DNA of 53,375 bases from Candidatus Nanopelagicales bacterium (GCA_030834185.1 JAURFT010000005.1:1-53375); one strand, 5' to 3'; positions 45,310-53,375 are shown, counted from the first letter of the stretch. Translations and numbers: made by a program. The notes: generated by a model from the sequence alone, not told the origin.

Positions 45310-46839
45310 ATGCGAACTCCATGTGCGGCCGATCTGCCGGTGCTAAAAACTGCCGCTGGTGAGCCAGCGCTTTGTCTAGTAACTGGTGCTACTGGCTATA
45401 TCGGTGGGCGCTTAATTCGCGAGCTGCTGCTAAGTGGCTATCGAGTGCGAGTGCTAGCTCGTGGCGCAGAGCGATTGCGTGATCATGAGTGGATTAACTC
45501 AGTTGAAGTTATAGATGGCGATGCTCGAGATCCCAAGGCATTAGCAGCTGCGCTAGCTGGTGTTGATGTTGCTTACTACTTGCTGCATGCGTTAATGAGC
45601 TCTACTAATTTTGAACAAGAAGAAAACCTCACGGCAGAATTATTTGCAGCTGCTGCAAAATCAAATAACGTTAAACGCATTGTGTATTTAGGTGGATTGG
45701 CTCCAGCACATCAAGAGCTTTCAGATCATTTGCGCTCACGCGTTGAAACTGGACGAATACTGCGTGATTCTGGAGTGCCAACAATTGAGCTGCGTGCTGG
45801 AGTTGTAATTGGTTCAGGCTCAGCATCGTTTGAGATGCTGCGTTATCTAACCGAGCGCTTGCCTGCGATGATCACACCAAAATGGGTTAACACTCGAATC
45901 CAACCAATTGCAGTAAGAGATGTGCTGCGTTATTTAGTTGGGTCAGCAGCAATTGATAGCAGCATCAGTGATGCCTATGACATTGGCGGACCAGACGTAT
46001 TTACTTATGTCCAGATGATGCAGGCATACGCCAAAGCTGCCGGGTTACGAAAACGTATCATTGTGCCAGTGCCAGTGCTAACCCCAAATCTTTCCTCGGG
46101 CTGGGTTGGGCTGGTTACTCCAGTGCCGTTAACGCTAGCTCGACGATTAGTTGAGAGCTTAAAGAACGAAGTTATCTGTAAAGATGATCGAATTCGCAGT
46201 TTAATTCCCGATCCACCACAGGGGCTTACAAATTTTCATGACGCAGTTGAGTTAGCGCTAACTCGAATTAAAGAAGCTGATGTCGCAACCAGATGGACTA
46301 ACGCATCTACCCCAGGCGCCCCATCTGAAGCGTTACCAACAGATCCCGATTGGGCTGGCGGCACGCTTTATTCAGATATCCGAGAAGTGCAATCCAGCGC
46401 AACGCCAGCGCAGCTATGGAAATTTGTGGAAAGTATCGGCGGCGAGCATGGTTATTACACCGCCACATTTGCCTGGGAACTACGCGGCTTTTTAGATCGA
46501 ATTGTTGGCGGTGCTGGGCTGCGTCGTGGCCGCCGCGATGCAGAGCATCTACGCGAAGGTGATGCGCTGGATTTTTGGCGAGTAGAAGCGCTGGAGCGAC
46601 CAAAACTGCTGCGACTTCGAGCTGAGATGAAACTGCCAGGGCTGGCTTGGTTGGAGTTTGTAATTGAGCCCACAGAAACTGGTAGTAAATTAATTCAGCG
46701 CGCGCTGTTTGTACCAAAAGGATTGTTTGGGCATGCGTATTGGTGGAGCATCTCGCCACTTCATGGTTTTGTTTTCCCTGGCATGGCAAAGCACCTAGTT
46801 CAAGCAGCTGAAAAAGCTGCAGCAACAACTACCGTTTAA
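45310..46839 (+). CDS. SDR-type NAD(P)-binding protein fused to a DUF2867 domain
   Basis: Protein of 509 residues. The N-terminal NmrA/atypical-SDR Rossmann fold (about 20-310) carries LVTGATGYIGGRLIRELLLSGYRVRVLARG and VAYYLLHALMSSTNFEQEE. The C-terminal part (about 345-500; ATPAQLWKFVESIGGEHGYY, LRRGRRDAEHLREGDALDFWRVEA, GHAYWWSISPLHGFVFPGM) is a DUF2867, SRPBCC-like domain. The fused layout is found in several Actinobacteria. Substrate and reaction are unknown. It is followed by the haemoglobin gene after 9 bp. Confidence 0.88.
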   Translation: MRTPCAADLPVLKTAAGEPALCLVTGATGYIGGRLIRELLLSGYRVRVLARGAERLRDHEWINSVEVIDGDARDPKALAAALAGVDVAYYLLHALMSSTNFEQEENLTAELFAAAAKSNNVKRIVYLGGLAPAHQELSDHLRSRVETGRILRDSGVPTIELRAGVVIGSGSASFEMLRYLTERLPAMITPKWVNTRIQPIAVRDVLRYLVGSAAIDSSISDAYDIGGPDVFTYVQMMQAYAKAAGLRKRIIVPVPVLTPNLSSGWVGLVTPVPLTLARRLVESLKNEVICKDDRIRSLIPDPPQGLTNFHDAVELALTRIKEADVATRWTNASTPGAPSEALPTDPDWAGGTLYSDIREVQSSATPAQLWKFVESIGGEHGYYTATFAWELRGFLDRIVGGAGLRRGRRDAEHLREGDALDFWRVEALERPKLLRLRAEMKLPGLAWLEFVIEPTETGSKLIQRALFVPKGLFGHAYWWSISPLHGFVFPGMAKHLVQAAEKAAATTTV

Positions 46840-46848
46840 ACTAAAGCT

Positions 46849-47229
46849 ATGAGCGAGATCAGTGTGCATGAATATCTGGGCTCTGATTTCTTTTATCAAT
46901 TAGCTGAAAAATTTTATGATCGAGTTCAGTTAGATCCAGAACTTAAAGCGCTGTATCCAGAAGCAGATCTAAAACCAGCACAGCAGCGACTTGCGTTGTT
47001 TTTAATTCAATATTGGGGCGGACCCGATACCTATTCAGAGCAACGCGGCCACCCAAGATTGCGTATGCGCCATGAGCCTTATCCAATTAATCACAATATG
47101 CGCGAAAAATGGTTGCACTGCATGCTCGGTGCGTTAGATGAACTGGCACCAGCAGATCCACCTGGTGCAATGATGCGAAAATATTTTGAGCAAGCAGCCC
47201 TAGCTATGGTTAATACGCATATCGAATAA
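46849..47229 (+). CDS. glbO: Group II truncated haemoglobin (trHbO)
   Basis: Haem protein of 126 residues. The proximal histidine is in RGHPRLRMRHEPYPI; LYPEADLKPAQQRLALFLIQYWGGPDTYSE and the G8 tryptophan in REKWLHCML are typical of the O-type. trHbO proteins bind O2 tightly and are linked to oxygen handling and NO/peroxide stress. It is likely cotranscribed with mscS and the SDR gene, and its stop is 8 bp from the stop of a convergent gene. Confidence 0.96.
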   Translation: MSEISVHEYLGSDFFYQLAEKFYDRVQLDPELKALYPEADLKPAQQRLALFLIQYWGGPDTYSEQRGHPRLRMRHEPYPINHNMREKWLHCMLGALDELAPADPPGAMMRKYFEQAALAMVNTHIE

Positions 47230-47237
47230 CTTTAAAT

Positions 47238-47900
47238 TTAACGAACTACAGATAGCGGCAATCTTGGACCAGAGTCACCAGGGCGCACATAAAGCGTGCC
47301 ACCAGGAGCTTGCATTCGCTTCCAGCCAGCACAAGTGCCAGTTGTTAGCTGCGCCATTGGCACTGACAGAAAGCCAAGCAAATAGGCAGCATGCAGCACC
47401 CGCAGATTTAGCCCGCCCCAGCCCGCACGCTCCCAGATCTCATTGGCAACGCTCTCGGAAACTTCGCGGCTGGGATTTGCGCCTAGCGATTGCATTTTCA
47501 ATTTAAATTCGGCAATTGCAGTTTGCACTTTTGGAGCTAAATCGCCAGCAATGCCGCGCTCCCCTTGCTGCCATGGTCCCTCTGGCGGTTTAGCGCCTAA
47601 GCCAAATGGTTCAAAGTCCGCAATCAACGGCACCTTTACTGGTTCAGCTTGACTTAATAACTGCGTTAATAACTCATCAACTCGCATCACGTTATCAATT
47701 AACGGAGTAACTGCAAAAGCTGGAAACAAGAAATGCGCAATCACTTTAAACGGCGGCTCAACATAAAAACCAATCGCATCATCTTTAGTGATAACTCGGG
47801 TATAGGCATTTTGATCCCAACGCATGATGCGCTTTAGCAGCGCAACTAACCGCGTGCCATCGCTTGGCTCAAGCTGCGCGATTGTTGGGTAGTTAGCCAC
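47238..47900 (-). CDS. Conserved actinobacterial protein of unknown function (ettA-linked)
   Basis: Protein of 220 residues that I do not recognise by domain name. It has no signal peptide. The sequence VEPPFKVIAHFLFPAFAVTPLIDNVMRVDEL and the C-terminal PGGTLYVRPGDSGPRLPLSVVR look conserved. It begins with GTG inside the ettA 3' end (8-bp overlap), so it is translated with the ABC-F factor. It might act in translation, but this is only position. Confidence 0.72.
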   Translation of the reverse strand: MANYPTIAQLEPSDGTRLVALLKRIMRWDQNAYTRVITKDDAIGFYVEPPFKVIAHFLFPAFAVTPLIDNVMRVDELLTQLLSQAEPVKVPLIADFEPFGLGAKPPEGPWQQGERGIAGDLAPKVQTAIAEFKLKMQSLGANPSREVSESVANEIWERAGWGGLNLRVLHAAYLLGFLSVPMAQLTTGTCAGWKRMQAPGGTLYVRPGDSGPRLPLSVVR

Positions 47901-49563
47901 GCGTTAACTTTCGATAAGTTGCACGATGTGGTCGAGCAGCTTCAGCACCTAAGCGTTCGATTTTATTTTTTTCATAGCCTTCAAAGTTTCCTTCAAACCA
48001 GAACCATTGCGAATCGCCTTCGTAGGCCAAAATGTGGGTTGCAACTTTGTCCAAGAACCAGCGATCGTGACTGATGACCACAGCGCAGCCTGGAAATTCC
48101 AGCAGCGCATTTTCTAAACTTCCTAAAGTTTCCACATCAAGATCATTAGTTGGCTCATCGAGCAGCAATAGATTTCCGCCCAGCTTTAAAGTTAACGCAA
48201 GATTTAAACGGTTTCGCTCACCACCAGATAAGACCCCTGCTGCTTTTTGTTGATCTGGGCCTTTAAAACCAAATGCGCCAACGTATGCACGCGATGGCAT
48301 CTCAACTTGGCCAACCTTGATGTAGTCAAGGCCATCTGAAACTACTTCCCAAACTGATTTAGCAGCATCAATACCGGCGCGATTTTGATCTACATAGGCA
48401 ATTGAAACTGTCTCGCCAACTTTTATCTCACCGGTATCTGGAGTTTCATTGCCAGTGATCATTTTGAACAGCGTAGTTTTTCCAACACCGTTTGGACCAA
48501 TAACTCCAACAATGCCATTTCTAGGCAGCGAGAAACTCAGCTCATCGATCAGGATTCGCTCACCAAAGCCCTTAGTTAATTTATCAACTTCAACAACTAT
48601 TGATCCCAGTCGCGGACCTGGTGGAATCTGAATTTCTTCAAAATCAAGTTTGCGGAATTTGTCAGCTTCAGCTGCCATCTCTTCGTATTTTGCTAAGCGA
48701 GCTTTACTTTTTGATTGTCGCGCCTTAGGAGAAGAGCGAACCCAATCGAGCTCATCTTGTAATCTTTTGCGCAACTTGACATCTTTTGCACCTTCGACTT
48801 TTAATCGATTCTGTTTGGCTTCAAGATATGTTGAGTAATTACCTTCATATGGATAACAGCGGCCGCGGTCAAGTTCCAAAATCCATTGCGCAACGTTATC
48901 TAGGAAATATCTATCGTGAGTAATGGCAATTACTGTTCCTGGATATTTTTCTAGATGTTGCTCAAGCCATAACACGCTCTCAGCATCTAAATGGTTAGTT
49001 GGCTCATCAAGTAGTAATAGATCAGGTTGTTTTAAAAGTAGCTGACACAGCGCAACTCGGCGCTTCTCGCCACCAGAAAGCACGCTGACATCTGCATCAC
49101 CTGGTGGGCAGCGCAGCGCATCCATGGCTTGCTCAATCTGGGAATCTAAATCCCAAGCATTTCGGTGATCTAGCGCTTCTTGTAATTTGCCCATCTCAGC
49201 TAACAACGTTTCGTAATCAGCTTCCGGATCTGCCAGCGCGGCTGAGATCTCATTGAATCGATCCAGCATCTGCTTGGTCTCACCCATGCCCAGCTCAACG
49301 TTCTCAAGCACAGTTTTAGTTTCATCAAGTTTTGGCTCTTGCTCCAAAATTCCAACCGAGTAGCCAGGAGTTAAAAACGCTTCACCATTAGAGACAGTTT
49401 CAGTGCCAGCCATGATTCGCAGCAGCGTTGATTTACCAGATCCGTTCGGACCCACCACGCCAATTTTGGCGCCAGGTAAAAATGCCAGCGTCACGTTATC
49501 AAGCACAACTTTGTCGCCATGTGCTTTTCGAGCTTTTTGTAGGGTATAAATGTATTCAGCCAT
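47893..49563 (-). CDS. ettA: Energy-dependent translational throttle protein EttA (ABC-F)
   Basis: Cytoplasmic tandem ATPase of 556 residues with no membrane segments. NBD1: GPNGSGKST, LSGGEKRRVALCQLLLKQPDLLLLDEPTNHLD. NBD2: GPNGVGKTT, LSGGERNRLNLALTLKLGGNLLLLDEPTNDLD. The interdomain arm (about 235-320, WVRSSPKARQSKSKARLAKYEE) and the length match EttA rather than antibiotic-resistance ABC-F proteins. It binds the ribosomal E site and gates the first peptide bond according to ADP/ATP. Confidence 0.97.
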   Translation of the reverse strand: MAEYIYTLQKARKAHGDKVVLDNVTLAFLPGAKIGVVGPNGSGKSTLLRIMAGTETVSNGEAFLTPGYSVGILEQEPKLDETKTVLENVELGMGETKQMLDRFNEISAALADPEADYETLLAEMGKLQEALDHRNAWDLDSQIEQAMDALRCPPGDADVSVLSGGEKRRVALCQLLLKQPDLLLLDEPTNHLDAESVLWLEQHLEKYPGTVIAITHDRYFLDNVAQWILELDRGRCYPYEGNYSTYLEAKQNRLKVEGAKDVKLRKRLQDELDWVRSSPKARQSKSKARLAKYEEMAAEADKFRKLDFEEIQIPPGPRLGSIVVEVDKLTKGFGERILIDELSFSLPRNGIVGVIGPNGVGKTTLFKMITGNETPDTGEIKVGETVSIAYVDQNRAGIDAAKSVWEVVSDGLDYIKVGQVEMPSRAYVGAFGFKGPDQQKAAGVLSGGERNRLNLALTLKLGGNLLLLDEPTNDLDVETLGSLENALLEFPGCAVVISHDRWFLDKVATHILAYEGDSQWFWFEGNFEGYEKNKIERLGAEAARPHRATYRKLTRG

Positions 49564-49586
49564 ATCCCTAATCCTACCTGAGCGAG

Positions 49587-50024
49587 CTATGCGGCTGATG
49601 AACTCTGTTCAACGCTCCAATAATCCAGCCCAGCCAGCGGTTCTTGATTTAACTCATCAGTGCTGCGCCGGGTGCGCGTAAAGCTGGCTGTGCCACGCGT
49701 TAAATCATGACCCACGCTAATTGCATCAATCTCAACCGTGGTCCCTTGCCGATCCCCGTTCTCCCAGCGACGAATTCGCATTCGGCCGAACACCAAAATT
49801 GGATCACCTTTGGCGATGCTCAAACTGGCATTTGTCGCAAGTGATCGCCAGCAAGTTACGTTAACAAACATCGCCTCGCCATCAACCCATCTTGCGCTGC
49901 TGCGATCGTATCTGCGCGGATTAACTGCTAGCCGAAAATTAGTAACTAAGGCACCGCTTTCAAGTTCGCGCTGCTGCGGATCTGAAACCACATTTCCTGC
50001 TAGTGAAACTGTTACATCATTCAT
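49587..50024 (-). CDS. Single-stranded DNA-binding protein, SsbB-like paralogue without acidic tail
   Basis: OB-fold protein of about 145 residues: VSLAGNVVSDPQQRELESGALVTNFRLAVNPR, FVNVTCWRSLATNASLSIAKGDPILVFGRMRIR and TTVEIDAISVGHDLTRGTASF. Start at ATG 50024 with GGGGGAGCA upstream; the track's 50048 is too early. The C-terminus ends WSVEQSSSAA and lacks the D/E-rich DDDIPF tip that recruits SSB partners, so it is probably the second SSB (cf. SsbB of Streptomyces) with the main Ssb elsewhere. ettA follows after 23 bp. Confidence 0.9.
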   Translation of the reverse strand: MNDVTVSLAGNVVSDPQQRELESGALVTNFRLAVNPRRYDRSSARWVDGEAMFVNVTCWRSLATNASLSIAKGDPILVFGRMRIRRWENGDRQGTTVEIDAISVGHDLTRGTASFTRTRRSTDELNQEPLAGLDYWSVEQSSSAA

Positions 50025-50129
50025 TGCTCCCCCTTGTTGGCTAAGCATGAACCCCGCGGCATCTCAGCGAATGGGTAATTACTAGGTTGTGGATTACTAG
50101 CTGCTGAGGGTTACGGCAGAATACGCCTA

Positions 50130-50205
50130 CCGCTCGTAGCTCAATGGATAGAGCATCCGGTTTCTACCCGGACGGTTGGGGGTTCGAGTCCCTCCGAGCG
50201 GGCCA
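50130..50205 (+). tRNA. tRNA-Arg (TCT anticodon)
   Basis: Cloverleaf CCGCTCGTAGCTCAATGG... with acceptor CCGCTCG/CGAGCGG, anticodon stem TCCGG/CCGGA around TTTCTAC (anticodon TCT, reading AGA), T-arm GGGGGTTCGAGTCCCTC and discriminator G. CCA is encoded (50203-50205). It ends 2 bp before the stop of the convergent secreted-protein gene. Confidence 0.97.
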
Positions 50206-50207
50206 AG

Positions 50208-50903
50208 TTATTTTTTTGGCCCAGGTTGCTTTGCGATTGAAATTGTAAAATCGGCAGCATCATTGACTAATTGAATTGAAAAGTCATGATTAATATTGAC
50301 AAACTGCCACTTACCACAAGTTGTTGATCGAGGACCTGATTGATAAATCACTAAATTTGCACCTCGATTAACTAACTGCACTCGGTAATCTGCATCGTAA
50401 GTTACAACTTTAACTCTACCTACTAAGTATTTTCCATTGTATAAACATTTAGACCAATCAGTTTTTGCAACTGCTGCGCTATCAGTAGCTCCAAGGGCAG
50501 CTTCGCGCTCTGCTTGAGATTTGAAAACTGTAACTGTAAATAGCTTTGGCATCTGCCCTAATCCAACAGTGCGCATTAACATTTTGGTGTATTTGGCAGC
50601 TGGTTCAACAGATTGATAGCCGGCAGGAACTTTAAATTTATAACTATGCTTAAAGGGCAAATTTCGATCTTTGCAATATGAACTATCTCTAACTACTGAA
50701 CTAGTAGCTAACCAAACCCAGAATCTATCCATCCGATAAGAAAGCCTTGCGCCACGATTTGCTCTTGAGCACTCAGTTAACTCAACCCGCTCTCCCACTA
50801 CCATGATTAAGTTATCTGATCCACGAATAGGTTCAGCATGTGCAGCTGCGTTGCCTAGGAAAATAAAAGCGCCAATTAAAATTGAGGTCAGAGTTTTACT
50901 CAT
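50208..50903 (-). CDS. Secreted protein of unknown function, third gene of a two-component operon
   Basis: Protein of 231 residues with a clear signal peptide (MSKTLTSILIGAFIFLGNAAAHA, cleavage after AHA). The mature part has four cysteines (TECSRAN, SSYCKD, SKCLYN, TTCGKW), enough for two disulfides, and is basic and beta-like with Tyr/Val repeats. I do not recognise a domain. It overlaps the histidine kinase by 8 bp, so it may be a sensor partner or a target of the system. Confidence 0.75.
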   Translation of the reverse strand: MSKTLTSILIGAFIFLGNAAAHAEPIRGSDNLIMVVGERVELTECSRANRGARLSYRMDRFWVWLATSSVVRDSSYCKDRNLPFKHSYKFKVPAGYQSVEPAAKYTKMLMRTVGLGQMPKLFTVTVFKSQAEREAALGATDSAAVAKTDWSKCLYNGKYLVGRVKVVTYDADYRVQLVNRGANLVIYQSGPRSTTCGKWQFVNINHDFSIQLVNDAADFTISIAKQPGPKK

Positions 50904-52275
50904 CTAGTTGCACTCCCAGCGGCAAGGTAATTTCAATGCGTAAACCACCAGTAGGGGCTGCTGCTAAGCGAACTTCACCTGCGTGCGATTTAACAATTGC
51001 TAATAAAATTGCAAGTCCAAGTCCAAAGCCACCAGTTTCTCGAGTTCGAGATTCATCTAATCGATGAAAGCGTTGAAAGACGCTTTGACGTTCACTTGCT
51101 GAAATACCGCTACCAAAATCATCAATCAAAATTCGAAGTGATGCGGCAGTTGGCTCTAAGGTGATTCGGGCGCCGCCTGTGGTGTGTTGTTTAACGTTAG
51201 AGAGCGCATTTAGCAGCACCTGAGTTAGCTGCTGTTTATCTGCATTAATCAATATTTGAGCTGGCGAAACAATCTCAACGTTGCGATCTGGATTTGCAAC
51301 TTCAAAATCACCTAGAACTGCAGTTGTTAACTCCACAAAATCAAAAATTTCAGGGGTAGCTAATTTACCTTCATCAAGTTTGGCTAGATTTAACAGATCA
51401 AGCACTAGCCGCTCCATTCGAGCACTCTCGGCAGCAATTCGCTGCGCTGCTCGCTGTCGCTGGTCTGCGGTTGTTGTTGCATCGCTGTTCAAAATTTCAG
51501 CGTAACCTCGAATCACAGTTAACGGCGTGCGCAGCTCATGCGATGCATCTCCTAAAAATCTGCGCATCTGCTGCTCTGATTCGGCTCGCTGCGAAACCGA
51601 GTACTGCAGCGAGCTAATCATGCGGTTTAACGCAGATGCTAGAACTCCAATTTCTGAGCCAGGTTCAGTCTGCGGCACTCGCCGGTTTAAATCCCCACCG
51701 GCGATTGCATCTGCTGTAGAGACCATCTCGGATACTGGAGCTAGATTCGTGGAAACAAACCACCAAACTAAAACACCTGCAATGATTGAGATGAAAATTA
51801 CGGCTAGCGCAGTTCGCCACAGCAATAAGTTAATTTGCTCTTGCACTGAGCTCAGCGGAGCTGCTGCAATTAGATCAACACCAGGGCCGCCTTCGGCAAC
51901 TAAAACTCGATAATTTGGGCTAGAGCTAAGCACCGTAATTGGCTTACTTTGGGCTTCACCTAGCTGCGTAGTTGTAAGTTCTGGAAACGGCAGTGGTTCA
52001 TATACAGATCCTGCTGCTCGAACTACTGCAATTGAACCATCATTAAGCACCACGCCAAGTGCGACCGGCACAATTACATCATCAGCAAAAAAATTTAGCG
52101 CACCTTTGGCGAATAGCACTTCATCGCGAGGTGCAGCGAGCACTTGTCGCAGCCCAGCATCGATCTCGGTAATGGAGTTTTGATAGGCGGTAGTCACGCT
52201 AAAGGTACCAATCAACCCACTTGCAACTGTAATTACTGCAGTAACAGTTGCTACTAACCGAGTGCGTAACTTCAT
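50896..52275 (-). CDS. Sensor histidine kinase (HAMP-HisKA-HATPase)
   Basis: Protein of 459 residues with two membrane helices (about 8-28 and 152-174), an extracytoplasmic sensor loop between them, a HAMP domain (about 175-228), a HisKA domain with SHELRTPLTVIRGYAEIL (phospho-acceptor His) and HATPase motifs (N box LLNALSNVKQHT, DDFGSGIS, GGFGLGLAIL). The family layout resembles the mycobacterial MprB/TcrY type. The signal is unknown. ATGA couples it to the response regulator. Confidence 0.95.
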   Translation of the reverse strand: MKLRTRLVATVTAVITVASGLIGTFSVTTAYQNSITEIDAGLRQVLAAPRDEVLFAKGALNFFADDVIVPVALGVVLNDGSIAVVRAAGSVYEPLPFPELTTTQLGEAQSKPITVLSSSPNYRVLVAEGGPGVDLIAAAPLSSVQEQINLLLWRTALAVIFISIIAGVLVWWFVSTNLAPVSEMVSTADAIAGGDLNRRVPQTEPGSEIGVLASALNRMISSLQYSVSQRAESEQQMRRFLGDASHELRTPLTVIRGYAEILNSDATTTADQRQRAAQRIAAESARMERLVLDLLNLAKLDEGKLATPEIFDFVELTTAVLGDFEVANPDRNVEIVSPAQILINADKQQLTQVLLNALSNVKQHTTGGARITLEPTAASLRILIDDFGSGISASERQSVFQRFHRLDESRTRETGGFGLGLAILLAIVKSHAGEVRLAAAPTGGLRIEITLPLGVQLDE

Positions 52276-52973
52276 GCTGCGCTCTTAGGATCCTTAAATT
52301 GAAATCCAACTCCGCGAACAGTTTTAATCAAACCAAGCCCTTGCGAGTCAATTTTTTTACGCAGGTAAGAAATATAAGTGTCGAGCACTGTGGTTTCAGA
52401 TTCGTAATTAATTCCCCAAACATTGCTTAGCAACTGCTGTTTGGTTAAAACCCGATTTTTATTCTGGATCAAATAGCTAAGCAGCTTAAATTCAGTTGGT
52501 GACAAATTAACCTCTTTGCCATCCAGTGTTACTTGGTGATTTTGAAAATCTATCTCAATTGGGCCAGCGGCAAGAATGTTTACGGTTTCAGGCTCTCGTT
52601 GAGTGCGGCGTAAAACTGCTTGCACGCGCAGAATTAATTCATCAACTCCAAATGGTTTTGTGACATAGTCATCAGCTCCAAGCTGTAAGCCATGTAATTC
52701 ATCATCGCGATCATCTCTTGCTGTTAAAAACAAAACTGGAGTGTCATTTCCGCGCTCACGTAATCGCTCTAATACTTCAAAGCCATTCATTAACGGCATA
52801 TTGATATCTAAAAGCAATAAGTCAGGTGACTTCTCGCGAACCAGGCGCAGCGCTTCCATGCCATTGGCTGCCCGAAGCGTTTGATATCCGCCTAGCGTTA
52901 AGGCATCTTCAAGTAAGTCTGCGACCGCGACCTCGTCGTCAACGACCAGAACAAGCTGTTGTTCTAGTTGCAT
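52272..52973 (-). CDS. OmpR/PhoB-family response regulator
   Basis: Protein of 233 residues. The receiver domain (8-120) has the acidic pair DDE (12-14), phospho-acceptor Asp56 in LLLLDINMPLMNG, the Thr in FLTARDD and Lys in VTKPFG. A winged-helix effector (about 135-225) contains SPTEFKLLSYLIQNKNRVLTKQQLLSNVWG and VDTYISYLRKKID-like VLDTYISYLRKKI plus RTVRGVGFQF. It pairs with the kinase downstream. Confidence 0.96.
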   Translation of the reverse strand: MQLEQQLVLVVDDEVAVADLLEDALTLGGYQTLRAANGMEALRLVREKSPDLLLLDINMPLMNGFEVLERLRERGNDTPVLFLTARDDRDDELHGLQLGADDYVTKPFGVDELILRVQAVLRRTQREPETVNILAAGPIEIDFQNHQVTLDGKEVNLSPTEFKLLSYLIQNKNRVLTKQQLLSNVWGINYESETTVLDTYISYLRKKIDSQGLGLIKTVRGVGFQFKDPKSAA

Positions 52974-53014
52974 GCTTACCCCTTTCGTTCCTATTCTCCC
53001 TTAAATCTGGCAAC

Positions 53015-53052
53015 CGGGTGGATCTGCGCTGTTAAAACATCAGATCCACCCG
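53015..53052 (-). terminator. 12-bp perfect inverted repeat upstream of the response regulator
   Basis: CGGGTGGATCTG and CAGATCCACCCG are perfect complements with a 14-base loop. It lies 31 bp downstream of the 53084 gene's stop and 41 bp before the regulator's ATG. There is no U-tract, so it may be a terminator of the edge gene, an attenuator of the two-component operon or a repressor site. Confidence 0.55.
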
Positions 53053-53083
53053 ATCTAGCCAGCGTGAATTGGCCCTTAGTTCG

Positions 53084-53375
53084 CTAAGAGCGCATTGCTT
53101 TGCGACCTTCGCCTTTAAAGCCATGCCCAGCCCCAGCGTTGCTAGCTCTGCCATGGCTTGATTTCATTCCAGGTCTTTTTGACTTATGTGCTTCAGCTTT
53201 TGCTGCTATCGCAGCATTAATAGCTTCAGCTTTAACAGTTGTAAGTTTGCCATCAGCAACTAATTTTGCTGTAACTGTTGCAACAACATTTTTCATTACA
53301 CCTGCAGCAGGGCGATCAGCAATCATCGCTGCTCTAACGGCAGCTAGCTGCGCATAGGTCACAGTTCCAGCTTGC
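53084..53375 (-). CDS. Ala/Lys-rich protein of unknown function, 5' end outside the window
   Basis: The track's 92-residue ORF opens at GTG 53362, but the frame stays open to the window edge (QAGTVTYAQLAAV...), so the gene probably continues to the right. The visible part is a small helical domain with similar blocks (AGTVTYAQLAAVRAAM, VKAEAINAAIAAKAEA) and a basic, Gly/His/Lys-rich tail (KSKRPGMKSSHGRASNAGAGHGFKGEGRK). I cannot name a family. Confidence 0.6.
   Translation of the reverse strand, partial: QAGTVTYAQLAAVRAAMIADRPAAGVMKNVVATVTAKLVADGKLTTVKAEAINAAIAAKAEAHKSKRPGMKSSHGRASNAGAGHGFKGEGRKAMRS

Noticed and set aside
46307-46828. 173-residue minus-strand ORF opposite the SDR-DUF2867 gene
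   Set aside because: Lies fully inside a well-supported gene and has no recognisable motif.
1-53375. CRISPR arrays, transposases, restriction or toxin-antitoxin systems
   Set aside because: No regular repeats and no matching protein motifs; the only repeats are single inverted repeats in intergenic DNA.

Overview
The window looks like a conserved core segment of a low-GC actinobacterial chromosome. My best guess is a small planktonic actinobacterium of the Nanopelagicales / acI type. This is an inference from four things: a gene order typical of Actinobacteria (lepA-hemW-hrcA-dnaJ, comEA-comEC-holA, proB-proA-nadD-rsfS, folC-DUF4233-ndk-mreBCD-rodA, tig-clpP1-clpP2-clpX); AT-rich codon use; very short spacers with many ATGA/TAATG overlaps; and lineage traits such as a mycothiol-type DsbA-like reductase, an Obg-linked rne and an O-type truncated haemoglobin. 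A Microbacteriaceae relative cannot be excluded from sequence alone. I see no phage, IS element, CRISPR array, restriction or toxin system.

Layout. 1-9348 (minus strand): lepA, an eroded acyl-CoA synthetase remnant, hemW, a CIRCE operator, then hrcA-dnaJ-rsmE-HIT-phoH-ybeY-CNNM transporter and the start of a membrane protein that leaves the window. 9357-16094: rpsT diverges from lepA and faces holA; holA-comEC-comEA (DNA uptake), leuS and tRNA-Ala follow. 16126-22430 (minus): rplU-rpmA with an intrinsic terminator, then obgE-proB-proA, a 45-residue membrane protein missed by the ORF track, nadD-rsfS and a histidine phosphatase. 22520-32691 (minus): folC-DUF4233-ndk-mreB-mreC-mreD-mrdA-rodA (precursor supply plus the whole elongasome), then a GC-rich leader and rne. 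32733-40307: valS (plus), clpX, a YceI protein with an operator-like nested inverted repeat, clpP2, clpP1, tig, and two divergent tRNA genes (Pro, Gly). 40323-50205: rpiB, DsbA-like protein, pepN, mscS, SDR-DUF2867 protein, truncated haemoglobin, ettA, an SSB without an acidic tail, tRNA-Arg. 50208-53375 (minus): an OmpR/HisKA two-component system with a secreted protein as third gene, and a partial Ala/Lys-rich protein at the right edge.

How it fits together. Protein quality control recurs: HrcA with its CIRCE site, DnaJ, trigger factor, ClpP1P2 and ClpX, with ClgR-like boxes before clpP1 and clpX. Translation and ribosome maintenance is the other theme (LepA, ObgE, RsfS, YbeY, RsmE, EttA, S20, L21, L27, LeuRS, ValRS, four tRNAs). 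The least ordinary signals lie in the short intergenic regions: the acyl-CoA synthetase relic before hemW, the nested inverted repeat covering the YceI ribosome-binding site, an 18-bp perfect hairpin next to it, the GC-rich rne leader, paired hairpins between lepA and rpsT, and the ClgR-like sites. I found no clearly new multi-gene system.
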